64,000 nt of DNA from Amphiura filiformis (lineage: Eukaryota; Echinodermata; Ophiuroidea; Amphilepidida; Amphiuridae): assembly GCF_039555335.1 (NCBI RefSeq), contig NW_027305507.1, positions 62,001 to 126,000 of the forward strand. The letters run 5' to 3'. A model generated the notes under the pieces. That model was given only the letters and a program-made list of their open reading frames with translations, had not been told where the DNA came from and made no database searches. The translations under genes and the position numbers were made by a program. Shown here piece by piece: positions 1 through 11,880 of the stretch; the stretch's first letter is position 1; each line of letters starts with the position of its first letter.

Positions 1-412
1 TGGTTTATATTTCTAATTTGAACAAAGAAGACATCGTACGTGCACTTCGCGGATACGGTATCATTATTCACGATTTTAGAACGTTAACGTAGCATTAGTC
101 CAGTATTCTAAATACATGGACACAATAAGTTCAAAACTCTACAGTTTTAAAATCACATTAATATGCAAATCCTCAAAACCGTATTAATAATCACTGTTAT
201 TATATAAAGCTACTGTGTTTTCATTTGGATATCGTTATAACCACGTTATCATAAAAACATTCGAAACATGTAAGTTTAGCAAAACCAGACACATGATGCA
301 GTAAACGTATCCAGAATTTATTATTTGCTTCAGGGAATACGAATACTTGAATCAATCTTTATAGTCCAATGGAAGTTTTCAAAAAATTGTACGATATAAT
401 TTCGCATACATA
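1..412. repeat. Duplicon copy 1, left block
   Basis: About 340 bases from near position 60 match 43690-43931 closely, and the match resumes at 44490-44560. Shared landmarks include the stretch reading 'atcgttataaccacgttatc' and the run up to 'ccagaatttatta'. No coding signal is seen. The block shows that the first 7.6 kb of the window and 43.7-46.0 kb derive from one ancestral segment. Confidence 0.85.
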
Positions 413-1362
413 CAGGGTGTCCCAGAAAAAATTACCGAGTGAATAAAATTGAATGTAAGTCGAGAAATAGACATCAGAATCAAACAATTTAAAATGTAAC
501 GCATAGCCTATTTTATTGTGCACCACATACGAAAATTTGATTTGATTCGGTAGACTGGTTGCGAAGAAATTAACGATTACATAATGCGCGCATCAATGCA
601 GTTCATTCCAAGTTTGAACAACAGGCACCTTTATCATACTCGCCCACCGCTTCCTAAAGTTTGTGTATCTCATTATATGTAGTTCACATTATATGTTTTA
701 TAATTCGACGGTGTTCTGCTATTCATGCTTTCACTGCTTTGTCCGAGAAAACTTTGATTTCTGCAAATGGTAGCTTTCTAACTTTAATTCTTTAGGTTGT
801 GTTATATTTTAACTTTCCAAAGAACATTTGATCCACGAATTACAATAATCAAGTGCTTACACCATGATCAAGTTTTAAACTTCGCATTACAATTTTTTGG
901 AAATATTCCAAAACATTAACGTGTGTGAGAAAGATTTTTAACCAGCTGGAATTCTGTATGCAATAATTCTTTATGCAACATTTATATCAACATTAACGAA
1001 AAAAGATATTTACAAGTACTGAGCAAATTTGAACACAACCTAATTAAATGTTTTGCAAAAAAGATTATTTAAAAAGAACGAAAAGGATTTCACCGAAAAA
1101 ATATGAAGACGATTGACAGTTAACCACTAGTGCGAATTGTGTTGAATGATCTTTCTTTCAAACTTGGAATGAAGTGAATTTACGCATGCGTTATGTAAAC
1201 GCTCATTTATTCGCGATCAGTCAACCGATTCCAGTAAATTTAGCATATAAGATGCAGAATAAGATGGGCTACACGCTGATTTTTAGATTTTTAGATTTTG
1301 GTGTCTATTTCTCGACTTACGTCCAAATTCATTTGCCTGGTAATTTTTTCTGGGACACCCTG
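413..1362. mobile_element. Mariner-type TIR element, TIR CAGGGTGTCCCAGAAAAAAT
   Basis: The two ends are inverted repeats of about 115 bp starting CAGGGTGTCCCAGAAAAAAT. TA flanks each side (411-412 and 1363-1364). The duplicate locus near 44555 reads 'gaatacatataaaatgg' without the element, so it gives the pre-insertion site with a single TA. TA duplication and this TIR fit the Tc1/mariner superfamily. I see no transposase reading frame inside, so it is non-autonomous or decayed. Confidence 0.85.
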
Positions 1363-1880
1363 TATAGAATGAATGACAAGAGGCGGAGTAGATGCACTAA
1401 GCGCGCAGCGGATGAGTGTACGTCAGTGTGGGCATGCAATAGGCCTATCAAAGCCCACTAGATTAATAGTCGAACAATACAGGGTGCTTTCATCCGTATT
1501 GTACATCAACTGCGCCTCTTTAACTGAAACTGATTAAAAATGTATTGAATTCCGAAGCATCTGCTTTAAACGCCAAACGAAATCAATTGTTGGCTTTGAA
1601 TACCGTGTACCTGTATGATGAGAAATAAACCTTAAGGTTTTGAGCACTAACTATCATGTTATGTTTATCATAATTACGGTGTACACTTAGATCTCATGTT
1701 CTAATATCCACCTTGCATCCTTAAATTATATTGGTCGTCGTGTCCATTTCTTTTTCTTTCTTTTTTTTCAATACAAAATTGGCATTGCAACCGGACATTG
1801 CTAGTAGTAGTAGTTGTAATCTTTTTTTCGACGCATTCTTGGACGGTATGCTTCGACTATATCTATAAATACGTACATGA
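1363..1880. repeat. Duplicon copy 1, second block
   Basis: Collinear with about 44560-45070: shared 'catcaactgcgcctcttt', 'gtattgaattccgaag' and 'cgacgcattcttggac'. No gene is visible. Confidence 0.8.
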
Positions 1881-2024
1881 TGCACTTATGGTCCACGGCA
1901 AGCCCGATTTGACCTTTTTGGCATTAAACCCAGTTAACAGGAAATTAATCCAGTAAATCGATTCAGTAAAGCAAATAGAGGCCTTGCATGTGACGGACTA
2001 CTCAAATGCATTCAACAAAAGCAT

Positions 2025-2433
2025 GATTGCAATCTACCGTGACAGTTCGTCCCACACACATAACCCTGCACTACAATCAAATAGGTTGATGACAACATTT
2101 GATTGAATGGACTGCACTCCGCCATAACTACGGTGAAGGACACCGGTACAAATCCTTTGTTTGGAGCCAATCGATAATTTCATGCAGGGCCTCTATAAGC
2201 TCATGCATTCGATCACTAACGGCAATCGATTACCCCAGCTGCAGCGTGTGAAAACTCTAATTTGCATAGAGGCTCTACGTGAAATTATTGACTGGCTCCA
2301 AACAAAGGATTTGAACCGGTGCACCGTAATCATGGCGCAGTGCAGTCCATTCAATCAAATGTTGTCATCAACCTATTTGATCGCAGTGCATTGTTATGTG
2401 TGTGAGACGAACTGTCGCGGTTGATTTGCAATC
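2025..2433. mobile_element. Foldback/MITE-like inverted repeat
   Basis: Arms of about 175 bp (2025-2200 and 2255-2433) are reverse complements with moderate divergence, starting from 'gattgcaatc' and its complement. The long open frame at 2161-2424 is an effect of the hairpin, not a gene. No clear target duplication is seen. Confidence 0.75.
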
Positions 2434-2448
2434 AAACAAACGATGTCA

Positions 2449-2808
2449 TATGTATTACTTTGTTCCGTGATGAAAATCGTGATGTTTTATTTAATCACTC
2501 TCGAAAAATGTATTTCTTTTGTAGGCCTATTACTTTGTTTTGTGATGAAAATCGTGATGTTTTATTTCATCACGCTCTAAAACAAACGATTTCTTATGTA
2601 TTACTTTGTTTCGTGATGAAAATCGTGATGTTTTATTTCATCACTCACGAAAAATTGATTTCTTATGTATTACTTTGTTTCGTGATGAAAACCGTGATGT
2701 TTTATTTCATCATCACGCTCTAAAACAAACGATTTCTTATGCATTATATTTGTTTTGTGATGAAAATCGTGATGTTTTATTTCATCACGCTCTAAACAAT
2801 AATTATAG
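2449..2808. repeat. Tandem array, about 75 bp unit x5
   Basis: Five units begin 'tattactttgtt' (the last one diverged). Each contains GTGATGAAA and, shortly after, its inverse TTTCATCAC, so every unit can form a small hairpin. The overlapping open frames with repeated DENRDVLFHH-like peptides are by-products of the repeat. Confidence 0.85.
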
Positions 2809-2873
2809 TTACATGCATTTTAAGAAAAAAATCTTATTAAAACAGTATGTTGTTTAGAAAAAAATGTAGAAAG

Positions 2874-2949
<76 letters not shown>

Positions 2950-2976
2950 GATGATGATGATGATGATGATGATGAT
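2874..2976. repeat. (GAT)n microsatellite
   Basis: About 34 trinucleotide units with one GAA interruption. The poly-Ser frame on the minus strand is a by-product. Confidence 0.95.
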
Positions 2977-3599
2977 GTCTCCAAAAGTGTCCCGGTTTTT
3001 TTTCTTGCCCTAAATCGTGCGTAGCTATTAATAAGGCACTTCAATAATCAATAATCAGTCCCGCGACGGCCTCCAGGAACTAGCTACTAACTTGGGTTAT
3101 GGGCGCTGTTTTTCATGTTCACTGTCACTTACTCATCAGCGAAATACGACCCTTTGTTAATCACCTACAGTACCCAATTCCGGCATACTATATAAGAAAC
3201 TCATCATGATGATCGAACAGAGAGTACTTTAAATGTAGCTTGTACCGTTTTCGTGTGGCATTCTTCAGAAGTGAGCGGTCCGTTTACCAAAATTTTCGGT
3301 CAAATCTCCATTCAATTAACACGGGAGTTGGCTAGCTATGCCTTGCCCTCACTCACTATTTTACCAAAGTACCAAATTTCTGAACATCTAACCTAGCTGT
3401 AATTTTAGGTCATGTTAGAGAAATATATTTGCTAGAAGTTTTTGAGAGTACTTTAATATTGGCCGGTTATTTTTCACACATTGACGTTAACTAGGCAAAT
3501 GCCTATACTTCTAACATGGCACGATTTGTACAGGTTACAGCTCAATGGTGAGAGCACTGTGTATTGTATTTAGGAAAACGGACAGTAACTGCAGTATGA

Positions 3600-4130
3600 T
3601 TTATAAATACGCACGTGCATGGCCCATGTGTACGACATACCAAGACCAGCAAGCGTGATCAAATCCTCATGCATTGGCCACTATACAGAAAAGGATGGAA
3701 CTCTGTAGATAAATATCATCAAATTTAAGTATTATTTGATTAGCAAAATTTTTACACATGGGAGGGGGGATTCCGAATTTGTAACATGTTATAAAAAACA
3801 ACATTTTGAAAGTATTTGACGACGGAAAAAATTTAATGACGGAAACGTTTACAATAAATTATAATCACAAAGTTGAACAAAGTAGACAATTTTCCTGCAC
3901 AGTAGTCATGTTGTTCCGCCTTTGCATTCATATGTATAGGAAGACCACCCGCTATGTAGAAGGTCACTTCTAGACTTACTGTCTACACGCTGTTATGGCA
4001 GCGCGGAGGTGGTCACTTGCGTATTTATAAAAACGTATTTATAAATATAATGGAAGCATACTGTTGGAAGACGACGAGGGACTTGGTGGTGATTGAGAGA
4101 GAAACCTACAAAGCATCTTTCGTATGAGCT
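3600..4130. repeat. Duplicon copy 1, third block
   Basis: Matches 45080-45190 and 45370-45620: shared 'caagcgtg..caaatcctcatgcatt', 'gtagataaatatcatcaaat' and 'aaagc.tctttcgt'. The duplicate carries an extra 159 bp hairpin (45192-45350) that is missing here. Confidence 0.8.
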
Positions 4131-5920
4131 TTAAAAAAATAATAATAATAAAAACATTTGAAAATTTAAGAACACATGGATCAACTCCAAAAACAAATAT
4201 TCGGGTGGGGACGAGAACCAAAATTATAATTTTATACGGCCTTATATCATGGAACCAAATAAGGTCAGTTTATAGTCCCAAGATTTGCATTCATTTTTCT
4301 TTTGCGACAAGCAAGGTGTCTTCCACCCCCTGCTAATTTTTCTTCGATGCGATTTCCCGCTCAACGTATAGGCAGAGAGTTGATATTCTTGAGAGGGCAC
4401 TCTATTCACGTGGTTTCTTTTCCAACGCTAAAAGATCACGAATTTTGGTGGTTTGCAAATGAAAAGTGTCCGCACTATCGATTGATTACGTAACTGTTAT
4501 GAATAATTTATTAGGTTTTTCAATGCAATCGCCTCGACCCATTAATACATATTATCTGTATTATCAAAGTACTTGGAATAGCAATCCGGTGAGTTCACTG
4601 AACTACGCCCTAATACTGATGGAGTTTTAATGGCGTTTAATGGCGTTAATCCTCTCCATACACAGATGAAGAAATACAATAGATGAAGGTCAACACGTAT
4701 GACCTCCTATGTGACATGTTATATGTGACCCCTCAGCACAACTGAGCCCGGATGTCGCCAGTGCCACTATTGAGATATGCTCCATCGAACTTAACAATAA
4801 ACAATAGGAAACAAAGGATTTATTGACTGTTTTATTGATTTTTCACTACTGTCAAGTACTATAGACATGATATACATCATTTTAAAGCTAATTTCAAGCA
4901 AAATATTTTGGTTGAATATCTCAAAAATGATGATTGGCGACTTCCGGGCTCAGTTGTGCCGAGGGGTCACATATGTGATGTACAAAAACCTGAATATCAT
5001 AAAGATCAGTATTCGATTGTGCATATGAACTGCACATTTACGTTGCTAAATATTACTCATCATATATAATTACAAATATTGGTAAATTATGACAATACGG
5101 TATATACATTGTATATAAAAACGACTATTAGATCCTACTATCATGGCGCCAGGTCAATGTTCATCATATCCCGTATGTTTCTTAAAATTCATTCATATAT
5201 TTGAGACAAATTGCTGTGCCCATTTTATAGGTGCACAGGTAGATCCGTGTTTTTTTAATTTTCATTTCCTTTTAATGAAAGAATTAAGGTTTTCCACTGC
5301 ACGGGGCCACAAGGGTGATACTAATTTTAATGCTATATTTTCAAAACGAATACGTGTTCCCGATTGGCTCTATAGCGATTTCACAAAAAAGGTATTTCTA
5401 GTACAATGCAGCGTCGGACTCTAGCTGAGAGCGTAGCCTAAGCCATTATAGACTCCAAAAAGGGCTCTCCATACACAAATGAACAAACACCAAGGAGGGT
5501 AGTCTCCTCCGTGACCAGCTTGATTTCGATGGAGCGGAACCAAATTGGCTGCAGAGGAGACAGGTCATTTTGCTATGCAAATTATTCAGTGTCGATGGCC
5601 TGGTATAGGCCTATTGCCTTTATTCCCACCTTTGTCCTTCTCCCTGTATTTTGTCGCAGCTTCATAGGCGAGAAAGCGCTAAATCAACATTGCCACAACA
5701 TACGTTATTATACGTTTCAGCTACGGTGACACGGTTACGTCACGCTGGAAAAGTTCCATTCACTGTCAGGCGAGGTTTGTGTATGTGAATGCAATGAAGC
5801 AAATGAATCTACAATCAATGCAGAATTGATTCGCTAAGAATTGAACAGGGTACCTGTTTCATCAAAGCATTCTAACACCTATTTGAAAGTGACAGCTAAG
5901 CAAGCAGAACAATGTTCTTG
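4131..5920. other. No gene recognised; unique to duplicon copy 1
   Basis: Short open frames (for example 5143-5424) have no recognisable motifs and no splice context. Two short related stretches near 4655 and 5465 ('ctccatacaca.atgaa') suggest another old repeat. One MITE is listed separately. Confidence 0.5.
4734..4971. mobile_element. MITE with TIR TGTGACCCCTCAGCACAACT
   Basis: A 238 bp element whose ends are inverted for about 35 bp (TGTGACCCCTC.GCACAACTG and on), bounded by TA on both sides, as in Tc1/mariner-type MITEs. The interior is AT-rich and non-coding. Confidence 0.75.
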
Positions 5921-6039
5921 AAACGTACATTCAAAACGTTTTATTAGCATATAAATGTCGCGTATATATAAAGATCACGAATACGTTTTTAAAACGTTAT
6001 TTGAAAATATTTCCATTTCTAAAATGGTTTATGACTGTT

Positions 6040-6390
6040 ATTAAAACGTGTTTATACCCTTTATATAACCCGACATTTAAACCTTTTCAATAAAACGCTG
6101 TGTGTTTACTGGACAAGGTTTCATCGAAGCTGGAACAGGTAATAGTCATGTTAGTAGACATCATTACGTATATTACACATTTCACTCTGGACAAACTTAC
6201 GTGGCGGGTATTCGTCTGATACCGTTTGTTGAAATTGATCACTTCTCATCTACAGCTGCCACAACCCCGATAATTTATTAAAATCAGGGTTTCAAAATAA
6301 GAGTTTTGCACGATAGGATATCTCATATTGAATCCCTTGTGTATCGATGAGTTTTGACCGGTAACGTCATCACCTTCACTACTTCTGATC
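6040..6390. repeat. Duplicon copy 1, fourth block
   Basis: Matches 45640-46001 ('cccgacatttaaacctttt', 'gataccgtttgttgaaat', 'gttttgcacgatagg'). The match resumes at 7512-7560 after the insertion at 6391-7511. Confidence 0.85.
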
Positions 6391-7511
6391 TAGTCCGGTA
6401 TCTACCCGGTTTTAATGTGCACCCCCAGGACTCTACCAAACCAACTTTTGTAGTTTCCTTTTATGGTCCTATAACACATTCAAGATGTTAACCAAAAATA
6501 TTTCCGGCACTCGGTCATATTCAAGGTTAAAGGTCAACACAGTGGTCAAATTTCAAAGCATCTGGTTTACAAGCACACCAAATTATTCCTCTCATTGCAA
6601 GGATTGAGAAAAAGTATAGTTTGATCTACCTGCGACATACCGTTTTTGAGTTATAAGCAAAAAGGTCAAATTTTGGGCGGTGGTCAGTTTTTTGGGCCAC
6701 ACAGGGGCCAAAAATTTAAAATGCTCAGATTTGAACGAAATTGGTCTCAAATTGCTTGTTATGTAAAAATAAGTCAAATTAGGATTAGGAATACTCGTAA
6801 CCATGTAGGATGTTTTGTTACCCAGGAAACATATAATAGGGATTGACCTGTAATGGCCAATTTTGTCAATAACGAAGCATTTTAGACAGTGCAAACGATT
6901 CCTTTTTTGACTTGCTTTTGCATGACGAGCAGTTTGAGGCCATCTGCGTTGAAATCGGAGCATTTTTAATTTAATTTAAAACTGACCACCGCCCAAAAGT
7001 TGACCTTTTTGCTTATAACCCAAGAACGATATGTCGCAGGTAGGTTAAACTATACTTTTTCTCAATCCTTGCAATGAGAGGAATAATTTGGTGTGCTTGT
7101 AAACCAGATGCTTTGAAATTTGACCACTGTGTTGACCTTTAACCTTGAATATGACCGGAGTGCCGGGAAATATTTTTTGGTTAACATCTTGAATGTGTTA
7201 TAGGACCATAAAAGGAAACTACAAAAGTTGGTTTGGTAGAGTCCTGGGGGTGCACATTAAAACCGGGTAGATACCGGACTAGATCAGAAGTAGTGAAGGT
7301 GATGACGTTACCGGTCAAAACTCATCGATACACAAGGGATTCAATATGAGAATTTGACTGTGTTGACCTTAACCTTGAATATGGTCGGAGTGCCGGGAAA
7401 TATTTTTTGTTAACATCTTGAAAGTGTTGTAGGACCATAAAAGGAAACTAAAACAGTTGGTTTGGTAGAGTCCTGGGGGATGCACATTAAAACCTGGTAG
7501 ATACCGGACTA
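6391..7511. mobile_element. Rearranged foldback element, ends TAGTCCGGTATCTACC
   Basis: The outer ends are TAGTCCGGTATCTACC and its inverse, flanked by ATC on both sides (6388-6390, 7512-7514). The duplicate at 45999-46001 has a single ATC, so this is a target-site duplication. Inside, 6391-6700 is repeated inverted at 6974-7284. The inverted copy continues past the element end into about 70 bases of flanking host sequence (7285-7353), and a second shorter copy of the right half follows (7354-7511). The open frames here are hairpin by-products. Confidence 0.8.
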
Positions 7512-7570
7512 ATCACCGCATCCTGACACAGTCTTACTTAAAGGAGGATTTCGTGATCCTAGCATCCTCT

Positions 7571-8113
7571 TTTTATGACGTTTTTCAGTAGATATCCATG
7601 AAAAAAGCTTATTCCCAAAATTTCAGTTGATTCCGATTTTTCGTTCGCGTTCGCATGACTATGTGTATTACACTGCTCCATAGGCCACTGTTATAATATA
7701 TACCAGAACGAAATTCAAATTTGACGATAATTTTGCTAAACGAATTAATCTGCATGAAATTTGTTGGTACATAAACACTATGTAGCCAGAAGTTTCCATT
7801 GATATTTAAATCTCAACATTTAAAAAAAAAGAAAAGTGGGGGGATGAGGCTGTGGATCACGAAATGCCCTTTTAATTTATCATACCCATACGAACGCCAT
7901 CAAATCTTGGCTCCAAATGAAACCTTGTGGGCCAACTCCTGCTATCATTTTCAGTCCAGATGGCTTGAATATGAAACGCATCTCGGACATTATATATTGA
8001 AATCCATACCCTCTTATACGGCAGACCAGTCACCTTCGCTGATGATCGTGTGCATAATGCACTTTAGTCCAAGTTAGAACGCGAATCGAAGTGGACAAAA
8101 AATATGGCCCGCA
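7571..8113. other. No feature recognised
   Basis: AT-rich sequence with short open frames only. It is probably the far edge of the duplicon plus the upstream part of the LINE remnant that follows. Confidence 0.5.
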
Positions 8114-8640
8114 ATGGTATCCGGACTAGCAATTCAATTGTTGGTGAGGCTATTGAGATGCAACCTTCTAAAAGACCATTCAAAGCATTCTCAAAAACAA
8201 TCGCACGGACTATTGGAGAGACTATGTTCGTCCCTAATGCTTGAGGTTATATGTGCTGAACAATCTGATCTTAACTGGCGTTCTATAATTTATGATCTTC
8301 CCAAAGGGGTCTTGTCATTTGCTGTCCGCTCCTCCATCGACTTCTTGCCTACCCTTTCCAACCTAAAAACTTGGGGCAAGCGGAGTAATGCTCGGTGTCC
8401 GCTCTTGGATTCGATCCTGAACTACATTGTTCGTGTTTGATCTCGAATGCCTCAAATTGAACATTGTTTAATCATGTTTGTTGGCTCTTTTAAATGATTT
8501 TTATGCATTTCTTGTATGTAATTGTTTGTTTTTGCTTCGTTTCCCTGCATTGGTCGATGCTGTTGTTTTGCACTGGCATGTTGGCCATGTCCTGGGTTTT
8601 GTGTGTGCTTTTTAACCTTGTTTGTTTAATAAAGTAATAT
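8114..8640 (+). pseudogene. LINE ORF2 C-terminal remnant
   Basis: The 108-residue frame contains the segment DLPKGVLSFAVRSSIDFLPT followed by NLKTWGKRSNARCPL. This resembles the zinc-ribbon-like region that follows the reverse transcriptase domain in non-LTR retrotransposons of aquatic animals ('W-G-K-..-N-..-C-P-L-C'). The second Cys of CPLC is lost and the frame ends soon after. Downstream sequence to 'aataaagtaatatgatgaa' looks like a LINE 3' UTR. The RT and endonuclease domains are absent, so it is a 5'-truncated dead copy. Family assignment is by eye. Confidence 0.55.
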
Positions 8641-9323
8641 GATGAATTCGATTCAATGGATACCCCAACATGCTATATGCTATATGCATATAAATAGATG
8701 TGTACAGATCACTTGAATATCTATTCTTTTTGAAATTTCAAGAGCAAATATTTCGATGGACTATACTTTTTTCACAGGCAAATAAGCTTAGGCTTATTGG
8801 ATTTTATAAACCACCCTTTTATATGTACATGTTCGATTTCTCTGTTCGTGAATATTGCACTGCGAAATTTCATCATTTGCTTTGTGTACTAACCAAGCCA
8901 TTTAATAAAAAAGAAATAAAATTGTGTCTTTTACTGTAAAATTTTGGATTTTTACAGACCTGAACGTCGCCTCGTGAGCTTTTTGTTTTGGGTTTTTAGC
9001 GTTTCAAACTAATATAGTTCGCTGAAGAAACAATTCCCCAACTCTATAAGGCACATCGGTGGGTCTATATATTATAGATTTATCAGAATATCCGTTTTGA
9101 TTTCACCATTTTTTAGACTGCAAAAATGTCCAACTTATGTTCTGTATACTTTCCTGATGGCCACTAAGCTAACCCAAGATATCACCTTTACATATAGTTG
9201 GATGTTTTTTCTAGTGTTATTGGTTAAATGTAAGTACATTTATTGAACTGTTGCAAATAGCAACTTTTGCATTCTACTGCACATACGATAGAGTGAGTAA
9301 ACATGGTAAAGTAAAAATAACTA
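8641..9323. other. No feature recognised
   Basis: AT-rich, non-coding. The short frame at 8700-8939 has no recognisable domain. Confidence 0.5.
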
Positions 9324-10317
9324 CAGGGTGTCCCAAAAAAAAAGAGAACCCTCATTGCGCCCTCTTTTTCTCCCATTTCTGAAAAGTTGATCAAATATAT
9401 TTTGGTATGTAAAAAACCGTCAATCGTTAGCTTTAATAAACCAAAACAATTAAATCAATCGGCTCACAGCTTTTTTAAGATATGCCCTTTTAAAGGAAAT
9501 TACCCGTTTTTCCCACGGATAGCAAACAGAGTTGTTGAGATGGGTCGTGCTATGGAGTGGCCTGCAAGATCACCAGACCTCACACCACTTGATTTCTTCG
9601 TTTGAGATAAAATCAAACGTCTATGAGCGAGGATCACCAGCTAGCCTCCAAAATCTCCGCAAACGTATTACTGCTGCATTCGTGTATCCGGCGCACAAGG
9701 TTGGTACGCAACGCAATTGATTCAATGAGGACCAGGGTTGAAACCCTTATTTGTCAAGGAGGCAACCAGGTAGAGGGCAGAGCAGCACAGTAAACTCACT
9801 TCAGACGAAACAAAAACAAACCAAAAACAAACCAAACAGCCCTTCTCAGGGCTACCTTTTATCCCAAGAAGAGTATGATATGAATAAAAAGAAAGCAAGA
9901 AACAACAAAGTATGAAAGTAAGAAACATAATAAAACAAAAAGGCATAAATAACCAAGAAAAAAAAGTAATTACAAGTATACAAAAAGAAGTCCCATCCCA
10001 CATCCATTTTACCCACACATTATTGACACTTGACAAAATCCATAGCCCATAATCCCACCGGTAAAGGTCATTCCCTAGATAAAGTTATTTTATAAAGTTA
10101 CCATTAAGGAATGTTTGATATTATGGTATATACGTGTACTCTTTGTTAATCTTGAAGTAGTCAATCTTCAAAAATTGTGAGCCGATTGCATTTTTTTTCG
10201 ATTTATTAAAGCTATGGATTTAAGGTTTCTTTACATACCAATTATATATTTGATCAACTTTTCTGAAATAGGAGAAAAAGAGGGCGCCACGAGGATTCTC
10301 ATTTTTGGTACACCCTG
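9324..10317. mobile_element. Mariner-like element, TIR CAGGGTGTCCCAAAAAAA
   Basis: The element is 994 bp, with TA on each side (9322-9323, 10318-10319) and inverted ends of about 100 bp. Both ends carry CAGGGTGT(C)CC.AAAA and, further in, 'gagggcgc' and 'gttgatcaaatat'-type sequence. It contains a decayed transposase (next entry), which places it in the mariner branch. Confidence 0.85.
9490..9793 (+). pseudogene. Mariner-type transposase C-terminal remnant
   Basis: The frame reads EWPARSPDLTPLDFF, a hallmark of the final catalytic-Asp region of mariner transposases, which would cut and join the element ends. The next codon pair is Val-TGA where such proteins continue with Trp. Further on, a frame change is needed to read ..NVYERG..LQNLRKRITAAF. 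A third stretch near 9700-9790 reads AIDSMRTRVETLICQGGNQVEG and ends at TAA (9791-9793), which looks like the true C-terminus. The N-terminal DNA-binding part and the first catalytic Asp are missing. It is a clear pseudogene inside its own TIRs. Confidence 0.8.
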
Positions 10318-10435
10318 TATACTATTGGTCTTAAAATGCCTTAACTCAGGAACCGCAAGACCTATGGAAATATAAACGTAATTATTGGTTTCCTTGACTC
10401 ATTTCCTATGAAATAAATTCATAAAGGCTTGAAAA

Positions 10436-10800
10436 TAATGCTATGTCTCAAAGCCGCCACGCGCGTTCGTTTTCTTACCGCGTCCATGTCAGCTAAAACG
10501 GCAAATTCATTTTCTTATTTTATTTTTTTCCCTGTAAAATCATGCAATTCTGAGACATATATTGAATAAATTTACTTTATTCGATACTCACATTGTTTAG
10601 GTATAAAAACAATTAATATTTGTACTTCAAATGTGTAAATCAACCACAATTTTATGCTGTGTACATTTGAACACTCAAAAATGACATCTTAATTCTAAAT
10701 TAAGTTTAAAAAAAAACTTTAAAAAAAATTAAAAATCTTAAAAAAAAACGCATTCCGCATTCGTTTTTGAAACTGCAATGGGCTTTGAGACATAGCATTA
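10436..10800. mobile_element. MITE with perfect 20 bp TIRs
   Basis: The ends are TAATGCTATGTCTCAAAGCC and its exact inverse, 365 bp apart outside to outside. Inner similarity continues around 'gcgttcgtttt'. The interior is A/T-rich and non-coding. The superfamily cannot be told from the ends. Confidence 0.75.
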
Positions 10801-11181
10801 GTTTTTAGCCTTAGTAAGATACCGGCAGTTGTGAAGTAGGTACTAAGAAGTAACTTACTAAACTAGTATAAGTTACGCGGATTTGGTACAGCCAGCGGTG
10901 CGCGTTTAAAAAAAGGAATTTTCAAATATTATTAAAAGATTATTTTTGCTCTATCAAATCTTTCACGGTTGATTTCCATCAAAAATATTGTTGTTAATTG
11001 TTAGCTTTATGAAGCATTAGTTTTCAATAAAAATGCATATTCATTCAAGAGAATCATTGCAACCCAAATATTTGTGCCCTTCTTCAACAGTTCAATCTTA
11101 TAACTTGAAAATGAAGAAAATCCCGCGGTAAAAATTAATGCACCATTTCATCCTGGTACCTTCAGTTTACTTTTCTGATAT
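10801..11181. other. Downstream flank of the UGT last exon
   Basis: AT-rich. On the minus strand this would be the UGT 3' UTR and beyond. I could not find a clear AATAAA in the expected place. Confidence 0.4.
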
Positions 11182-11482
11182 TCAGTCATTTTTAGAATGC
11201 TGAGATAGAGTATTTCTTTTGAAGCTTCTCTTACCATGCTTACATACACTACAACAAAGTCCACACATATATCGCATTGTATATATTAACATAGCTGCTA
11301 ATAGTATCAAAAACACCCATACATCAATCAGGTAATACTGTATGAGATTCAGTTCAAACACGTAGGCACGTAGATGTTCGTCTCCAAATTTCATCACATG
11401 TTCAATCCAGAAGATAGCTCGCTCTTTTGCTGGTGGTAGGTCACGAAGAATCGCAGAGTAGTGGGATACTTTCTCCTGGTAC
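11182..11482 (-). CDS. UGT last exon (membrane anchor and tail)
   Basis: Acceptor ATTTTAG precedes GTACCAGGAG at 11482. The translation reads YQEKVSHYSAILRDLPPAKE, then RAIFWIEHVMKFGDEHLRAY, a membrane helix around LIDVWVFLILLAAMLIY, and a Cys/Lys-rich tail ending HSKND at TGA (11182-11184). This matches UGT C-termini (..A..WIE.V.R..GA.HLR.., then TM). The tail has a single Lys at -3, not the full KKXX ER-retrieval signal. The split first codon fits the AG left at the end of exon 3 (AG|G = Arg). No other UGT exon is seen between here and 31600. Confidence 0.8.
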
Positions 11483-11566
11483 CTAAAATGAGGGGGAAAT
11501 ACCAGCCGTGTACAGGAGGACTGTGGTCACTGGTCAGCCGTGGGATTTGAATGATTTTAAAAACAT

Positions 11567-11860
11567 CCCACCTATCTAGATACCTTATGTAGGTCCCAAA
11601 AGAGCAAAAAAGTCTTGGTGGACACTTTTGAGGTGTGGCAGAGGGCAGCCATCTTGATTTTCAAAATGGCCGCAGTTTTGATATTTATTTTTTACTATAA
11701 TCTGAGTTGCGAATATCCTATGAGGATAATTGTGGTGGCAATACCCACCTTTCCAATACCAACGAGTCCAAAAAGGCATGGTGCCAGATTGCTAGGAACA
11801 ATAAGACTGACAGCCTTCTTGATTTTGAAAATGGCGACCATTTATGGTCTATTTAATGAC
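11567..11860. repeat. Dispersed repeat, inverted partner at 26440-26815
   Basis: 'ccacctatctagatacct', 'ttactataatctgagttgcg' and 'caccatttatgg'-side sequence recur inverted at 26440-26815. The partner has two internal units ('gtgggtatt.cca..aaaatta'). It is non-coding, and both copies lie inside the proposed UGT intron. Confidence 0.75.
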
Positions 11861-11880
11861 TGACTCTGAATGTCGTATAT

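Larger units (their letters stand above)
1881..3600. other. 1.7 kb present only in duplicon copy 1; repeats, no gene
   Basis: The duplicate at 45.07 kb runs straight through this point, so this stretch was gained in copy 1 or lost in copy 2. It holds an inverted-repeat element, a tandem array and a GAT microsatellite (separate entries). From 2980 to 3600 I see nothing coding. Confidence 0.6.

Noticed and set aside
2161-2857. Open frames with repeated DENRDVLFHH-like peptides and an 87-codon frame at 2161
   Set aside because: They are read through a hairpin and a 75 bp tandem array. There is no splice or start context.
6592-6963. 123-codon minus-strand frame
   Set aside because: It lies across the foldback element and its parts repeat in the inverted arm.
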